Position numbers and translations under genes: made by a program
The notes under the pieces: model-generated
What the model was told of the DNA's origin: nothing
Database searches by the model: none
The model's input: the letters and a program-made list of their open reading frames with translations, nothing else
Part shown: in pieces, positions 37,557-48,201 of the stretch
Layout: each line of letters starts with the position of its first letter
Numbering within the stretch: the stretch's first letter is position 1
Assembly (NCBI GenBank): GCA_034769895.1
Contig: CM068367.1
Span: 89,490,399-89,554,398 of the forward strand
Source of the DNA: Magicicada septendecula
Lineage: Eukaryota; Arthropoda; Insecta; Hemiptera; Cicadidae
Direction: 5' to 3'
DNA length: 64,000 bases

Positions 37557-38886
37557 ATTCGCAATTGAACAAATTAAATTTACTCCAAACCTAAAAAATT
37601 GTGTTTTTAGACTTTACAAAACTTTTCTCGGAAACTATTAGAGATACAGTTCTGGGACCGATTTAAGAAGATTTTTAGTACAAAAAACATAGGGTATAAG
37701 AAAACAAATTGTAATACCAAAATTTGAGTCCCAAGAGTTTTTTTTTTAGAATAGCCTCATTTTTCCTCCGGTGCAGAAAATGGCGAAATTTCTCGCTAGT
37801 CGTAACTTGAAAACAAAGCGTTTCCATACCGAATGTTTAAATAAACGTATTTCTTTATTTTTAACAGTACAACATATTCTGTAATTATTCCCGTATATTG
37901 TTGTCAGTTATGTATGCTTGTAAAAAGTATTAGACATAAGCGTATCGCTGTCTATTAGAAACTACATAAACTTAAAAGCTAGAACTAATTTATTTGTCAT
38001 TTTGGTATTATAGTTATACATTTAACTAAAAGAATTACGGTAGATATATCCCCCATATCCCCCCTAGTTTCGCCCCTGCTATGTTGTATTATATGTAGAT
38101 TTATATTTTATTGTTTAACTCGTATAATTCAGCTTTTATTTTGTCAGTACATCCCGTGTTGTTCCCATTATTCGTTAATTTATTCTAGCATACTCTTTGT
38201 ACAAAATTCACTTTCACACTTGACCAGTATATCCAAGTGAAACCGGTGAAACAGTGATCTAAATAATGTTTAAACATTTTAAACTGAAAACTGTTTAAAA
38301 TCTAAACAGATGAATACCAACTTATTACATAGAAAATAAACTCGATTTTACCTGATCATGACAATCCTCGATGATCATACTTCGTACAGACTTCGCAGAA
38401 TTCATAGTATGTGTCCGTTTCTTATGTAGATAGTTAGCTGGTAATCTGAAAGCAAAAACAATGTTTAGCTGGTAACAAGCTAAACAATGCTACAAAGGAA
38501 ACTGCCAAGCAATTAAAAATAGAGATGTTTGAAATACCTTAGCTTACGATATAAACAAAATTTAATAACTCTCACAGTAATAACTATACTTTGAACAATG
38601 GAATTTATAGAATGGAATGCAAGATAGCAAAAAATTTTACATAGATAGAAATAATTTAAAAACAGCTACTTTACCATTTAAATGCATAAACAAGACCAAA
38701 TGTTTACAAATCTATTTTGGCAACACACGCAATACATAAACGACAAGAATTCCCAGCAACTAACAACACGACGCTAATGAACATACACTACGTAAAGGAA
38801 TTATAATGACCCTTTGGGAAAACTTACAAAATTACAAACATAAAACACAGTAAAAGAAAAACACAATTTAGTGTTTAAATCTAATG
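37557..38886. other. AT-rich noncoding DNA
   Basis: No gene supported. At 38060-38082 ccccccctagtttcgcccctg-like sequence resembles a hAT right end, but I found no matching left end or target duplication. Confidence 0.45.
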
Positions 38887-39008
38887 TTTACTAAACTTGT
38901 ATTGCAACCACTAACACGGAATTATACCTTCCATAAGCGCTTTCAAGCCTATCGGCGGAATACCAAAGTATAATTGCGTGTTAGTGGTTGGAATACAAGT
39001 TTAGTAAA
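38887..39008. repeat. Snap-back element, 122 bp
   Basis: Arms 38887-38930 and 38965-39008 are inverted copies (about 41 of 44 positions match), separated by a 34-bp loop holding gcgctttcaagcc. The words aaccactaacac and gcgctttcaagc also occur at the 56.53-kb snap-back element and its flank. Class unknown. Confidence 0.8.
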
Positions 39009-39414
39009 AATTAAACGCAGAACAAATTAATACATAAGTAAGTACCAATGACACAATTTTTAAAACCTTAACTATCGGAAATACTAAAAAATATATTCGC
39101 CAAAATCAGTTATAATATTACAAAAATGAAATTAAAAAATTCTCCACCAACAAACCAACCAAAAGCAGTATTCAACCAACACACAGGCACATACCAGGCC
39201 ACACAGTAACATGACTGACGATCAGCACCGCTGGTTTTAACGCTCGAAACATTTCTGAAGCAAACGAAACACATCCTGATAATGCAATCCAAAGTTGTTT
39301 ATTCATTAAACAATAAAATTGTGATAAAAATGATTTAAATTCAAAATTTTAATATCCGCCTAATTATATTCCAACATGAAACAATACAAGACAGTAGGCC
39401 TATACGAATCCTAG
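39009..39414. other. AT-rich noncoding DNA
   Basis: No gene supported. cgctcgaaacatttctg near 39241 is a degenerate form of the cgaaacgtttc word that recurs in the snap-back families. Confidence 0.4.
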
Positions 39415-40260
39415 CAGACACGTATTTACGGGGGGGGGGGGGCATGGGACCGGACCTCCCAGAGCGTCGAAAAAGTTGACAAATTTTGTTAATCTCTTAA
39501 TTTTTATGTTGTTCAGTTTAGTCTCTTAATTCAGTCAATAAGTATCCTTTAACAATGTTTCAGTAATGCATATTTTAGTGTGCAGAACTTTAGTTGGCGC
39601 CTCTATAACCCCTTACAATAAAAATAATCATTTTTTAAAAACGTATAAGTTAATAAATTAATTATAAGGTTATTGAACAAAAACCAGGAATTACAAAAAA
39701 ATGTATAAAACACAATAAACATACAAGAAGGCTACAGAAAGAAAAAAGTCAAAATTAATTTTGAAGAAAATACAGTAATTTATGTTGTTTGTCAAGAAAA
39801 TCATTTGTAATTGCATCTTACATAGTTTTACGTAAGTTAACAGATAACCTTACAGTTTCATAAAAACAAAAATATTAAATTTTTTGGCACATAATTAAAC
39901 TTACTATATTTTATTTGGCAAGAAAATGACTTTGACATTTGTACGTTGTACAGATATCATATAAATAAGAAACAGACAACCTTACAAGTATATAAAATAG
40001 GAACATGTTCAAACATTATTTGATAAAGAACTGTGTAAGTAAATATTTAAATAGAAAGAAAAATCGTTTAGCGACTTCAACTTTTCTAGCTTTCAAAAAT
40101 GAAAATTTTCAAAAAATATCGCCTATATCAAGTTGATCCAAAATATCTGACTACTGATATAATGGCAAGATTTGAAAGTCTGTCTTGTACCATTGTGGAG
40201 CGCAAGTAGTTTTTAATAAGTTTCAGTTTAGAAAAGGATCGTTCCGCAGATGCTACATAC
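39415..40260 (-). mobile_element. hAT transposon relic, transposase C-terminus
   Basis: On the minus strand 40256-40149 encodes VASAERSFSKLKLIKNYLRS followed by TMVQDRLSNLAIISV, the unmistakable C-terminal dimerisation segment of hAT transposases (A-x-x-E-R-x-F-S-x-L-K). The expected 3' side, at 39415-39445, reads cagacacgtatttacgggg followed by a poly-G run, similar in style to the G-rich ends of the hAT at 50891. The upstream part of the transposase is not readable, and no second terminus or target duplication was found. It probably belongs to the same broad hAT branch as the 50.9-kb element. Confidence 0.7.
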
Positions 40261-41359
40261 AGTATATACCGGTAATGACAAAAAGGATTGAGTTTGGATA
40301 AACTGTGACTAAGTCGTTTGGATAAATGTATAATGAATTATTCAATGTAGGCCCTACCTCGTTTTTAAAATTAGAAATAAATGGTTGGTTAGCGTAAAAT
40401 ATGGCGAGAATACTCGTCCAGAGCACCGAAAAGGTCAATTCAATTAACTTAATGAATAATAATTTTTGGGTAAAGGTGATATATGTGGGGCCCCAAAGTG
40501 TTCCTTGCTCGAACAATAGGCCTGAAATAAACATATAAAATAGGCCTCGAGAAGTCTTGGGGAACAGTTTTACAGCGCCTCTTTTCCTACCTGCAAGTTT
40601 TGCCTTACACTCATCATTTTGGAAACGGAAGAACTAGTTCCTTATATACTGAGCCGACGTACTGAATATAGTCATTGTTTAGGTCACGTACACGTACACG
40701 CTCTATTGTCGTTTACAAATACACACACTTACATATGTACATCTCTCTCTCTGTAATGTACCCACTACTTCTCTCAAATCACGTCTACTCTCTCACCAAC
40801 ACCATGTAATATACAAGTAAAGAAACAGAAAAATGTTTCCTGAAAATAGTAGAGAAGAGAGATAGCGATACCCTTAAATGTTATTAAAGAATTTGTGTCG
40901 ACTGGCACTACAATAGTTACGGACATTTGTAGAGGGTACAGTAAGTTAAAAAACGCAACTTCAACCATTTCTGTGTGAATCATAGTTTTAATTTTGTAGA
41001 CCCACAGAATAGTAGATCCACACACAAAACATTGAAAGCTTGTAGTCTAGAGATATGCGGAGAAGAGTAGGTAGGATTGGTGTACCGAGAATTGAGACAT
41101 ATCTTGTTGAGTACCAATGCAGAAATATACATACATCCAACGAAGAACTATTTTTGGATATAATAAAAGGCAATTAACACCTTTTATCCTTTCAAGTAGT
41201 CCTTAAATATTTCCTAATTAATCCCTATCAAAATAGTTAAAAAAAATAATAAAAATAAAAACATTAAAATAAATAACACGTTATGTGAATGAAGGAGGTT
41301 AATGTTGTGTGTGTGGGAGCGCGTGTATATGTGCACGCTCGGTTGCTCCCGCACTCCCA
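40261..41359. other. Noncoding, unclassified
   Basis: May include decayed hAT internal sequence up to about 40.6 kb (a 93-codon minus-strand frame has no readable domain). The remainder is AT-rich. No gene supported. Confidence 0.4.
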
Positions 41360-41360
41360 C

Positions 41361-41665
41361 GCGCGCGCGCGTGTGAGCGCGTGTTTATTCTGTTATGTGT
41401 ACGATAACTGCATACAACAGAACAATATTTGTACTGTTGTCACTTAGTTTTGATAAGTCGCGAGTGCATGTGGTGTTTGTATGTAACCGCCCGGCCGGTG
41501 TGTTTCGCGTCTATACTGCACATTTATATTTAAAATGAAACGCGCGCGTGTGTATACTGTTCATGTGTACGTATATTGTGTAGGCCAACAGAACAATATT
41601 CGTGCTGCTATCGTTTATTAATTTGTTAGATGTTGTGTGTTTGTGCGTGAACCTCGCGCCTGCTA
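41361..41665. repeat. Diverged tandem duplication, period about 180 bp
   Basis: 41361-41495 and 41541-41665 share, in order, a gcgcgcgcg/gtgtg tract, ctgttNatgtgtacg, caacagaacaatatt, and a gtgNttgtNNgtNaacc segment. The alternating purine-pyrimidine tracts are Z-DNA-prone. Origin unknown. Confidence 0.6.
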
Positions 41666-41885
41666 TTGAGCGTGAATTGTGAACTGTTAGTTTGTAACGG
41701 CTCAGTACTAGAACTGTTTCTTACATCAATGACTGTGGGCAGATGTGTCAGGTATAGAGGAAATTGTAAAATACCCTTCTTGGGTTTATTTTAGTGCACC
41801 CTAATAAGGCCCCCACATGTGTCACTTTTACCCATCATTTTTTTTTTTTCAAATATTTCCTGAACTGAAATTTTTGGCGCCTGTG

Positions 41886-43305
41886 TAGAGTTGGCCGATA
41901 TACCTGTAACAGGTATTTTGGAACGATATTTTTGTGGAACGGATTTAACAGTGACTGAAAAGTTGAAATACCTGTTATTCGCGGCGACGCTGTTCCGAGT
42001 CAAGACACGCCGCCCTCGCTGTTCCGAGTCGAGGCACGCCCCCTACGCTCCTATATAGACACACACACAAAAAGTACGCACGTATCACGTAAACGAATAC
42101 GCCAAGGCCAAATACTAGGTGTACAAAAATATACCTGGTACGCAAGAAACAACCAGTATTTCAAATACTAGGGGTATCACCGATACACAAAATACTAAGC
42201 GTATCAGAGGAACAGTAGTATTTTAGGAACACCTAGTATTTTAGTAACAGGTAGTATCAAGGATATATCGAGTAGGAACTAGTACGCAGCCACTTTTTCG
42301 TCCTGAATACTTCATTCTGCGCAAAGAGACGAAGCTGTTTTTAATAAAGGAAAAAATTCATCCTGATGTTACATTTATTCTCGTGTGATATGCATATATA
42401 TAATACAGATTGTATGCTAATAAATTATATATTATACTAGTCACCAACTTGTAACTAAAACCGGTTCAGGTTGTAAGGTAAAACTTTATGTTTTTACTTA
42501 TAAAAAACTTTGTGTTCCGAGTCGTTAATATAATAGTGGTATTTAGTTAAGTAACGGACACGTCATGGACAACGAAATCCAAGTGTTTAATTTTATTTAT
42601 AATGTGTTAAGTGAAGCAGATTGTAATGTAAATTGGTGTGACATTTCATAACTTGTATATTCTGTGTACATTAGCGAATGAATCTGAAGATTATCTAGGT
42701 ATGTAATGCATTTAATTTACTTTTGTTGTTGCTTATTATTTATAAGTTTTTATTTATTTATTTTATTACAGTTGTTTTTATTATTTTTATTTGTAAAATT
42801 TTGTTTGTTCTCATTCACTCTTGTGGCTTACTGTTATGTTTTTATCATATGTTTCTGATGTTTTTATCACATTATTTGTTGTGGTATTACGTGTACTCTA
42901 AATTATTCCATTGCCCCGAGTTTCGCAACTGATTTGTGTAAAGTCTAACCAATGTTAGTTTTACTCCTAGTGAAAACTTAAAAATTGGTATTCCCAAAGG
43001 GAGATAGGCCTATAAATTCTCTTGTTTCTTATTTTCTTTTAAATAGTAATAGTTTAATAAAGTCACAGTGTAAGTAACACTGTTAATACTTTTAGTTGCA
43101 ATTTATTTCTTATAACAAATTATATAGTATAGGTTAAATAATATCTTCAAATAAATACACTGCAAGTAGGTTTATTAATATATTAATAGGTGTATCTAGG
43201 TGAAAATAAACCTACTTGCAGTGTCTTTATTTGAAGATATTACATAGGAGACCTACAGGAAACTCAAAACGATTTACTTACAAAGGATAATATAGGTTAT
43301 GTATA
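41886..43305. mobile_element. hAT-like nonautonomous transposon, copy 2, left part
   Basis: Begins tagagttggcc and is colinear with 35674-36600: shared words include aacagtgactgaaaagttga, gcNgccactttttNgtNctg, attttctcgtgtgNtatg-type sequence, tatattatactagtcaccaa, tcctagtgaaaacttaaa and cccaaagggagatag. It is about 300 bp longer than copy 1 in the middle (42480-42900). A 154-bp insertion (43137-43290) and then the Helitron interrupt it. The remainder resumes at 49952. Flanks show no clear target duplication, so the outer boundaries rest on the terminal sequences and on the comparison with copy 1. Confidence 0.8.
43137..43290. mobile_element. 154-bp inverted-repeat insertion with 9-bp target duplication
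   Basis: The insert lies between direct repeats tataggtta at 43128-43136 and 43291-43299. Copy 1 of the host element has a single acaggtata-type site at the corresponding place. Inside, 35-bp arms 43140-43174 and 43207-43241 are inverted copies, and about 49 bp follow the right arm before the duplication. The asymmetric placement of the arms is unusual for a MITE. Class unknown. Confidence 0.75.
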
Positions 43306-43720
43306 TCTCATATATATTTGCCAAAGCCCACTCACTGATTCATCACTGTATCTCAACAATGACAAGGCCTAGAAAGATGAAACTTTACACAGATATTCAC
43401 TAGATACTGTAGATGTGCAATAAGACGGGGTTTGACAAAAATCAAAATTTTAGGGGGGTTTTGGAGGGGTAAAAGTGACCGAATATTCTCATAAGAAATA
43501 CATGACAGTTAAAACGTGACAACTGTTAGGCAGCTTCTAGATGAGATAGAAACATGAAATTTGTTCTACTAGTTAACTTAACCCTCTTTTAAAGAACACA
43601 AAGGTCAATCTTAAATAATTTTAATTAAAACTACCCTAAAGAAATCTATAATATATTTGCTAAATACCACTTACTCACTTAGTCATCACTGTATCTCAAG
43701 AACAACAGGGCCTACAAAGA
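43306..43720. repeat. Helitron 5' terminus with diverged subterminal repeat
   Basis: The 5' terminal sequence (tatatatttgccaaa ... cactcactgattcatcactg-type) recurs about 340 bp downstream (43647-43715: atatatttgctaaat ... cttagtcatcactgtatctc). The second copy may mark a former 5' end. Confidence 0.65.
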
Positions 43721-44283
43721 AAATATTTCCGAGTAAATTGATTCAAAGTTGTAAAAGGAGCGTAATAAATATATAGAAAACATTTGTCGGTAGAAAACAA
43801 TATTATACGATATATTAACTATTGTCTTATATAAATATTAATTACTTATGAACACATGAATTTCATGCATTCCTGCGATAAGAACGTGTTTCCAGAAGTA
43901 CTATCACACAATTTACGTAACATATTTGTTTACGTTGCAATGTAGTCCATAAAGAGTTGTTATGTTTAGTCTGGTCTGGACACAACTCAGACACACTTGC
44001 GTCATGGGGTTCAGTCTAAAGGCCACTGATAACAGGCCAGAATGCTGCTTTGTTCAGTTCAGTTCAGTCGCTACACTGCCACTGCACACTCCTGCTACTT
44101 TGTTTAAGACGATTATTTTGTTAGTTTTAGTTTGAGCATTGGATATTCTTGATTTTTTATTAGTTTGTATCTTATTTTTTAGTTTATTTGTCAAGTTTGC
44201 AAGTTTGACTACTTTTCTTATTTTTGCAGTGTAGATTCTACTTTATTAAATAGGTTTTTGTTCTACCGCCGTTGTTGCTCTTA

Positions 44284-44471
44284 GGGCTAGCGCAGACGGT
44301 CGATTTTTCGACGGGCGATAATTGCATCGCCCAATAATCTGTGGCACCGCACAGATTTTTAATCGCCGGCAATTCCTGATCGCCTGTGTGCGCTCTCCTA
44401 TTTCAGTTTATGTGTTACAAATCCGGCGATTCATAATCGCCCGGGGAAAAATCGACCGTCTGCGCTAGGCC
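44284..44471. mobile_element. PIF/Harbinger-like MITE, 188 bp, inside the Helitron
   Basis: Terminal inverted repeats of about 45 bp: the left begins gggctagcgcagacggtcga and the reversed right begins ggcctagcgcagacggtcga, both continuing tttttc and a cgggcgat segment. The element is flanked by TTA on both sides (44281-44283 and 44472-44474), the 3-bp duplication typical of PIF/Harbinger elements. It has no coding capacity. It lies about 95 bp upstream of the first ATG of the Helitron reading frame. Confidence 0.85.
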
Positions 44472-44566
44472 TTACAGTTTTTGTTAAGAAGAGAATAATT
44501 TTGTTTTAGTTTGTTTTAAATAGGCTTTCTTTTCTGCTTTTTATATAAATTCTATATCCCTAATAC

Positions 44567-45637
44567 ATGATGGAACAAATTGAAGTTGATGGCATCATGG
44601 TACCTCACCGTATTGTGCCTGTGGGTGCAGATGGGTCGTGGTTCTTTTACTCCCTGTCTTACCTCATGTACGGTACTGTCTCCCATGCGTCTCAAGTGCG
44701 AACAAGCGTTGTACAGTACATTTGTAACAACTGGCAACGGTTTGAGGAGCATACAATGATGGCGTGTGGTAACATTTATAGAAGTTTGGCTGAATACCGT
44801 GCTCACATGTCTCTGTACACCACATATGCCACCCACTGTGAAATTCAGGCTGCTGCCGAAATATACCCTTACCATCTGGTGGTGTATCGTGATGGTGAGG
44901 TGATTGTACAGCCTGATGAGTATGAGGAGGGAAAGCCCATATTGCGATTCAAGTGTTCTGGACCCATGATGAATGCCCACTTTGAGCCTCTTAGTCCTCA
45001 ATACATTCCTCCTCATACATCAACTGTTGTTAACCGTCCCATCTGCACCTCGCGTGGTACTGAGAGCCTAGAAAAAATCTTTGTCGAGCAAACTGCCCAA
45101 GACCAATCCGACGATGATATACCACTTACTGTTGTTAACCCTCCCATCTGCACCTTGCTTGGTACTGAGAGCCTAGAAAAATTTGTTGTCGAGCAAACTG
45201 CCCAAGACCAATCCGAGGATGATATACCACTTATTTATTTGCTAAACTCTGCTAAATGTGATATCCAGAACCGTTGTGTGACGCCCCCTACTGACCTAAT
45301 TTCGTCTTCCTCAGAGATCAGTGCTACAGTTGATTCGAGTGTTGGGAAGAAAAGAAGAAAAAATCGACGTTCAAGAGTTAATGACAGAATCAAAAGACAC
45401 AAAAATAGGAAGTCAGTAAGAAAATACAACAGTAAAAATCCTGAAGTTCATAGAGAGGCTGTTAAAAGATACAACAAGGCAAACCCTGACGTTAACAGGA
45501 GTTCAGTTTCTAGATACTCAAAGAAACATCCGGAAGTTAAGCAGGAAGCTGTTCGAAGGTACACTGAGAAGAGGCAACTGATCCCATGGAAAACAAAGTC
45601 TTTATCAGGATTTAAATATGACCGTAGTACAGACTAA
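44567..45637 (+). pseudogene. Helitron OTU-like domain and basic repeats
   Basis: 356 codons. Residues about 14-145 match the OTU cysteine-protease fold carried by many Helitrons: IVPVGADGSWFFYSLSYLMY stands where the family has DGNC-(L/F)-F-R-S-L-S-Y, so the catalytic Cys is replaced by Trp25 (codon tgg, 44639). The likely catalytic His is His138 in NAHFEPL. Residues 154-188 and 189-223 are a 35-residue tandem duplication ending in AQDQS(D/E)DDIPL. Residues about 258-345 are Lys/Arg-rich with four roughly 15-residue repeats of the type Y-x-x-x-x-P-E-V-x-x-x-A-V, as in Helitron N-terminal regions. The TAA at 45635 interrupts what looks like one continuous frame, because the same frame resumes with the Cys-rich segment. 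Confidence 0.85.
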
Positions 45638-46555
45638 AATAATGACAAGGTTGTTTCTCTTGGTCACCACATTGAATGCAAGTGGTGCCATGCGAAAAAG
45701 TGGAAAGAAGAGAGCCCTGGCTTATGCTGCAGCAATGGCAAGGTTCGTCTTCCTTCTACTCAACAGCTTTCTGAGCCGCTCCATAGTCTTCTTACTTACA
45801 GTCACCGTCAGTCTCAGCATTTTTTAGCAAATACCAGAAAGTATAACGGATGTTTTCAAATGACTTCATTTGGAGCTAAAGAGGTGCACGAAGGAAATTT
45901 CATGCCAACTTTTAAGGTCCAAGGGCAGGTTTACCATAGAATAGGAAGTTTGTGACCTTCTCCCCAGCACGACTCCTCTTTTCTACAAATTTGTTTTGTT
46001 GGAAACGATGAAAAAGAAACAGAAATCAGATCCAACCTCTTTACTGTGGTTAAGCCTTGGTTAGTTGGCCAACTTCAAAAATGTCTGCATGATAACAATC
46101 CCTACATACGAGATTTTAAAACCGCAATGGAAAATGTTCCGGAGGGGCAGGAGTTCAAAGTTGTTATTCATGCAGACAGGAAGCCTGCAGTTGAACATAG
46201 GGGTCGTTACAACGCGCCAGCAACAAGCGAGGTAGCTTTGGTTATTGTAGGACAGGAGTTTGAAAAGAGAGACATAATTCTTCACAGCAGAGACACAAAG
46301 TTGGTACGGATCAGCGAAACTCATCGTGCATACGACGCTCTCCAGTACCCTCTTATGTTCTGCCGTGGAGAAGACGGCTACTCTATCAATATTCCACAAT
46401 ATGATCCAATATCTAAAGCATCTCTCAAGAAAACAGTTTCCGCTTCAGACTTCTACGCTTACAGAATAATGGAAAGACAATGTGAAGAAAGTTACCTATT
46501 GCTGTATCGTAGTCTTTTCAACCAGTTTTTGGTTGATATTATTGCTGTATCGTAG
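45638..46555 (+). pseudogene. Helitron Cys-rich segment and Helitron-like N domain
   Basis: Same frame as the upstream OTU part. Between the stops TAA (45635) and TGA (45951) lie a CKWCHAKKWKEESPGLCC segment (from 45677), the usual zinc-binding signature, and NTRKYNGCFQMTSFGAK. After the TGA the frame is open to 46555 and contains LHDNNPYIRDFKTAM, DTKLVRISETHRAYDALQYP, LMFCRGEDGY and DFYAYRIMER, the Helitron_like_N domain that precedes Rep. A 43-bp tandem duplication (46498-46540 / 46541-46583) then throws the frame into a stop at 46553-46555. Domain role: part of the Rep protein that nicks and binds the element ends (family knowledge). Confidence 0.88.
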
Positions 46556-47420
46556 TCTTTTCAACCAGTTTTTGGTTGATATGTATGCCAAGATAGAGAC
46601 AGAAAGGCTTAACTTTATAAGATTCAACCAGAGTAAGCTGCGAGCGGAAAACTATGTTCATCTTAAAGACGCCATGTGTAAGGGGGATGCTAACGTTTCA
46701 GATATGGGAAAGAGGGTCGTGTTACCATCCAGTTTCACTGGTGGGCACCGCTATATGCACGAGAGAACTCAGGACGCCATGACATATGTTCGTCACTATG
46801 GTCGTCCTGATTTGTTTATCACATTTACATGTAATCCGAAATGGTCTGAAATTGGAGCTGCCTTAAGAGACAGACAAAAGCCTCAAGACAGACATGACAT
46901 CACAGCTCGAGTGTTTCATTTGAAAGTTAAAAAATTTATTCATCTTTTAACTAAAGGCTCCATTTTCGGTCAAAGTAGGTGTTACATGTATACTGTGGAG
47001 TGGCAGAAGCGTGGCTTGCCTCACGCACACATCTTGCTATGGCTGCAGGACAGGATCATGGCCGACCAAACTGACAGTGTCATAAGCGCAGAGGTACCTG
47101 ACCCTGAAACGGACCCTGAACTTCATGAAATTATTAAGTCGACAATGATTCATGGCCCTTGCGGAAGCTTAAACAGGAACTCGCCCTGCATGGTTAACGG
47201 CTCATGCTCCAAAATATATCCACGTCCCTTATCTAAAGAAACCCAAACTGCTGACGATGGCTACCCCCAGTACCGTCGAAGGTCTCCTGCTGATGGTGGT
47301 TTTACAGTCAACATCAATGGAGTAGACCTAGACAGTCGGTGGGTGGTACCGTACAATCCTGTTCTGTCACGTACCTTTTTGGCACATATCAATGTCGAGT
47401 TGTGTAACTCTGTCAAATAG
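46482..47420 (+). pseudogene. Helitron Rep, HUH endonuclease part
   Basis: This is the continuation of Rep after the 43-bp duplication. Motif 1 is DLFITFTCNPKWSEI (residues about 110-124). Motif 2 is GLPHAHILLW, with the HUH histidines at residues 181 and 183 (47022-47030). YVRHYGRPD and the HDITARVFHLKVKKFI helix are also standard. Near the end come PCGSLN-RNSPCM and CSKIYPR. The frame is cut by TAG at 47418-47420, one codon position that is normally a sense residue in the segment just before the Y2 tyrosines. Rep cleaves and rejoins single strands through those tyrosines. Confidence 0.92.
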
Positions 47421-47870
47421 ATAAAGTATATTTGCAAATACGTGAACAAGGGCAGTGATCAAGCAGCTTTTGTGTTGGAAAATGAGTGGGACGAAGTGTC
47501 CAAATATGAAGCAGGCCGTTACATAAGTAGTTCCGAAGCGGCATGGCGTATATTTTGCTTCCCAATCCATGAAAGATATCCTCCCGTAATGCATTTGGCT
47601 GTACACCTTGAAAATGGCCAGAGAATTTATTTTAATCCCGGAAACGTTCAAGACAAAGTTCAAAATCCACCCAAAACCACTCTACTGGCATTCTTTGAAC
47701 TATGCAAATCAGACAATTTTGCCAGAACCATAATCTACAGTGAAGTCCCTGCTTACTACACCTGGAAAAACAATAAGTTTAGTCGGCGGGAAACAAGGCA
47801 AAGCCGTTCCCGGACATCCAGGAGTGAAAAAAGATCAAGTGCTCGGTCGGGTTTATACTGTACACCCTAA
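47421..47870 (+). pseudogene. Helitron Rep, Y2 tyrosine segment
   Basis: In the same frame as the preceding part. IKYICKYVNKGSDQAAF holds the paired catalytic tyrosines (codons 47427-47429 and 47439-47441). EAAWRIFCFPIHERYPPVMH and the HLENGQRIYF segment follow, as in other Helitron Reps. Near 47780 a frameshift leaves a nonsense tail (Arg/Ser-rich) to the stop at 47868. The correct continuation is in another frame (47790-48201). Confidence 0.9.
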
Positions 47871-48201
47871 CAATGCAGAATGTTACTACCTACGTCTTCT
47901 CCTTCATGAAGAAGGGCCTACGAGTTTTAATGATCTTAAGAGGGTATCTGGCATAGTTCACTCCACTTATCAGTCTGCCTGCAGAGCGTTGGGTTTACTT
48001 CAAGATGACAATCATTGGGACATCACCTTGGAGGAAGCTGCTCTGTCGGAGTCACCACGGAAAATCATACAACTGTTCGCTGTCATTTTGGTGTTTTGTC
48101 AAGCAGCGGATCCCTTAGTGCTGTGGGAGAAACACAGAGACAGTATGTCAGAGGACTTCAAGAGACAGATGGAGTATGAATGTCCGGGCTTTAGAGCTTG
48201 A
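47785..48201 (+). pseudogene. Helitron Rep-helicase linker region
   Basis: The frame after the 47780 frameshift contains LGRVYTVHPNNAECYYLRLL, LHEEGPTSFNDLKRVSG and HSTYQSACRALGLLQDDNHW, the conserved stretch between Rep and helicase in Helitron and PIF1-type proteins. AQ/WEKHRDSMSEDF follows. Around 48176-48201 another frameshift moves the frame (the local stop is TGA at 48199). Confidence 0.9.

Noticed and set aside
38055-38085. ccccctagtttcgcccctg, resembling a hAT right end
   Set aside because: No left partner or target duplication could be located.
44552-45016. 154-codon minus-strand frame over the Helitron OTU region
   Set aside because: The plus strand encodes recognisable OTU-like sequence; the antisense frame has no motifs.
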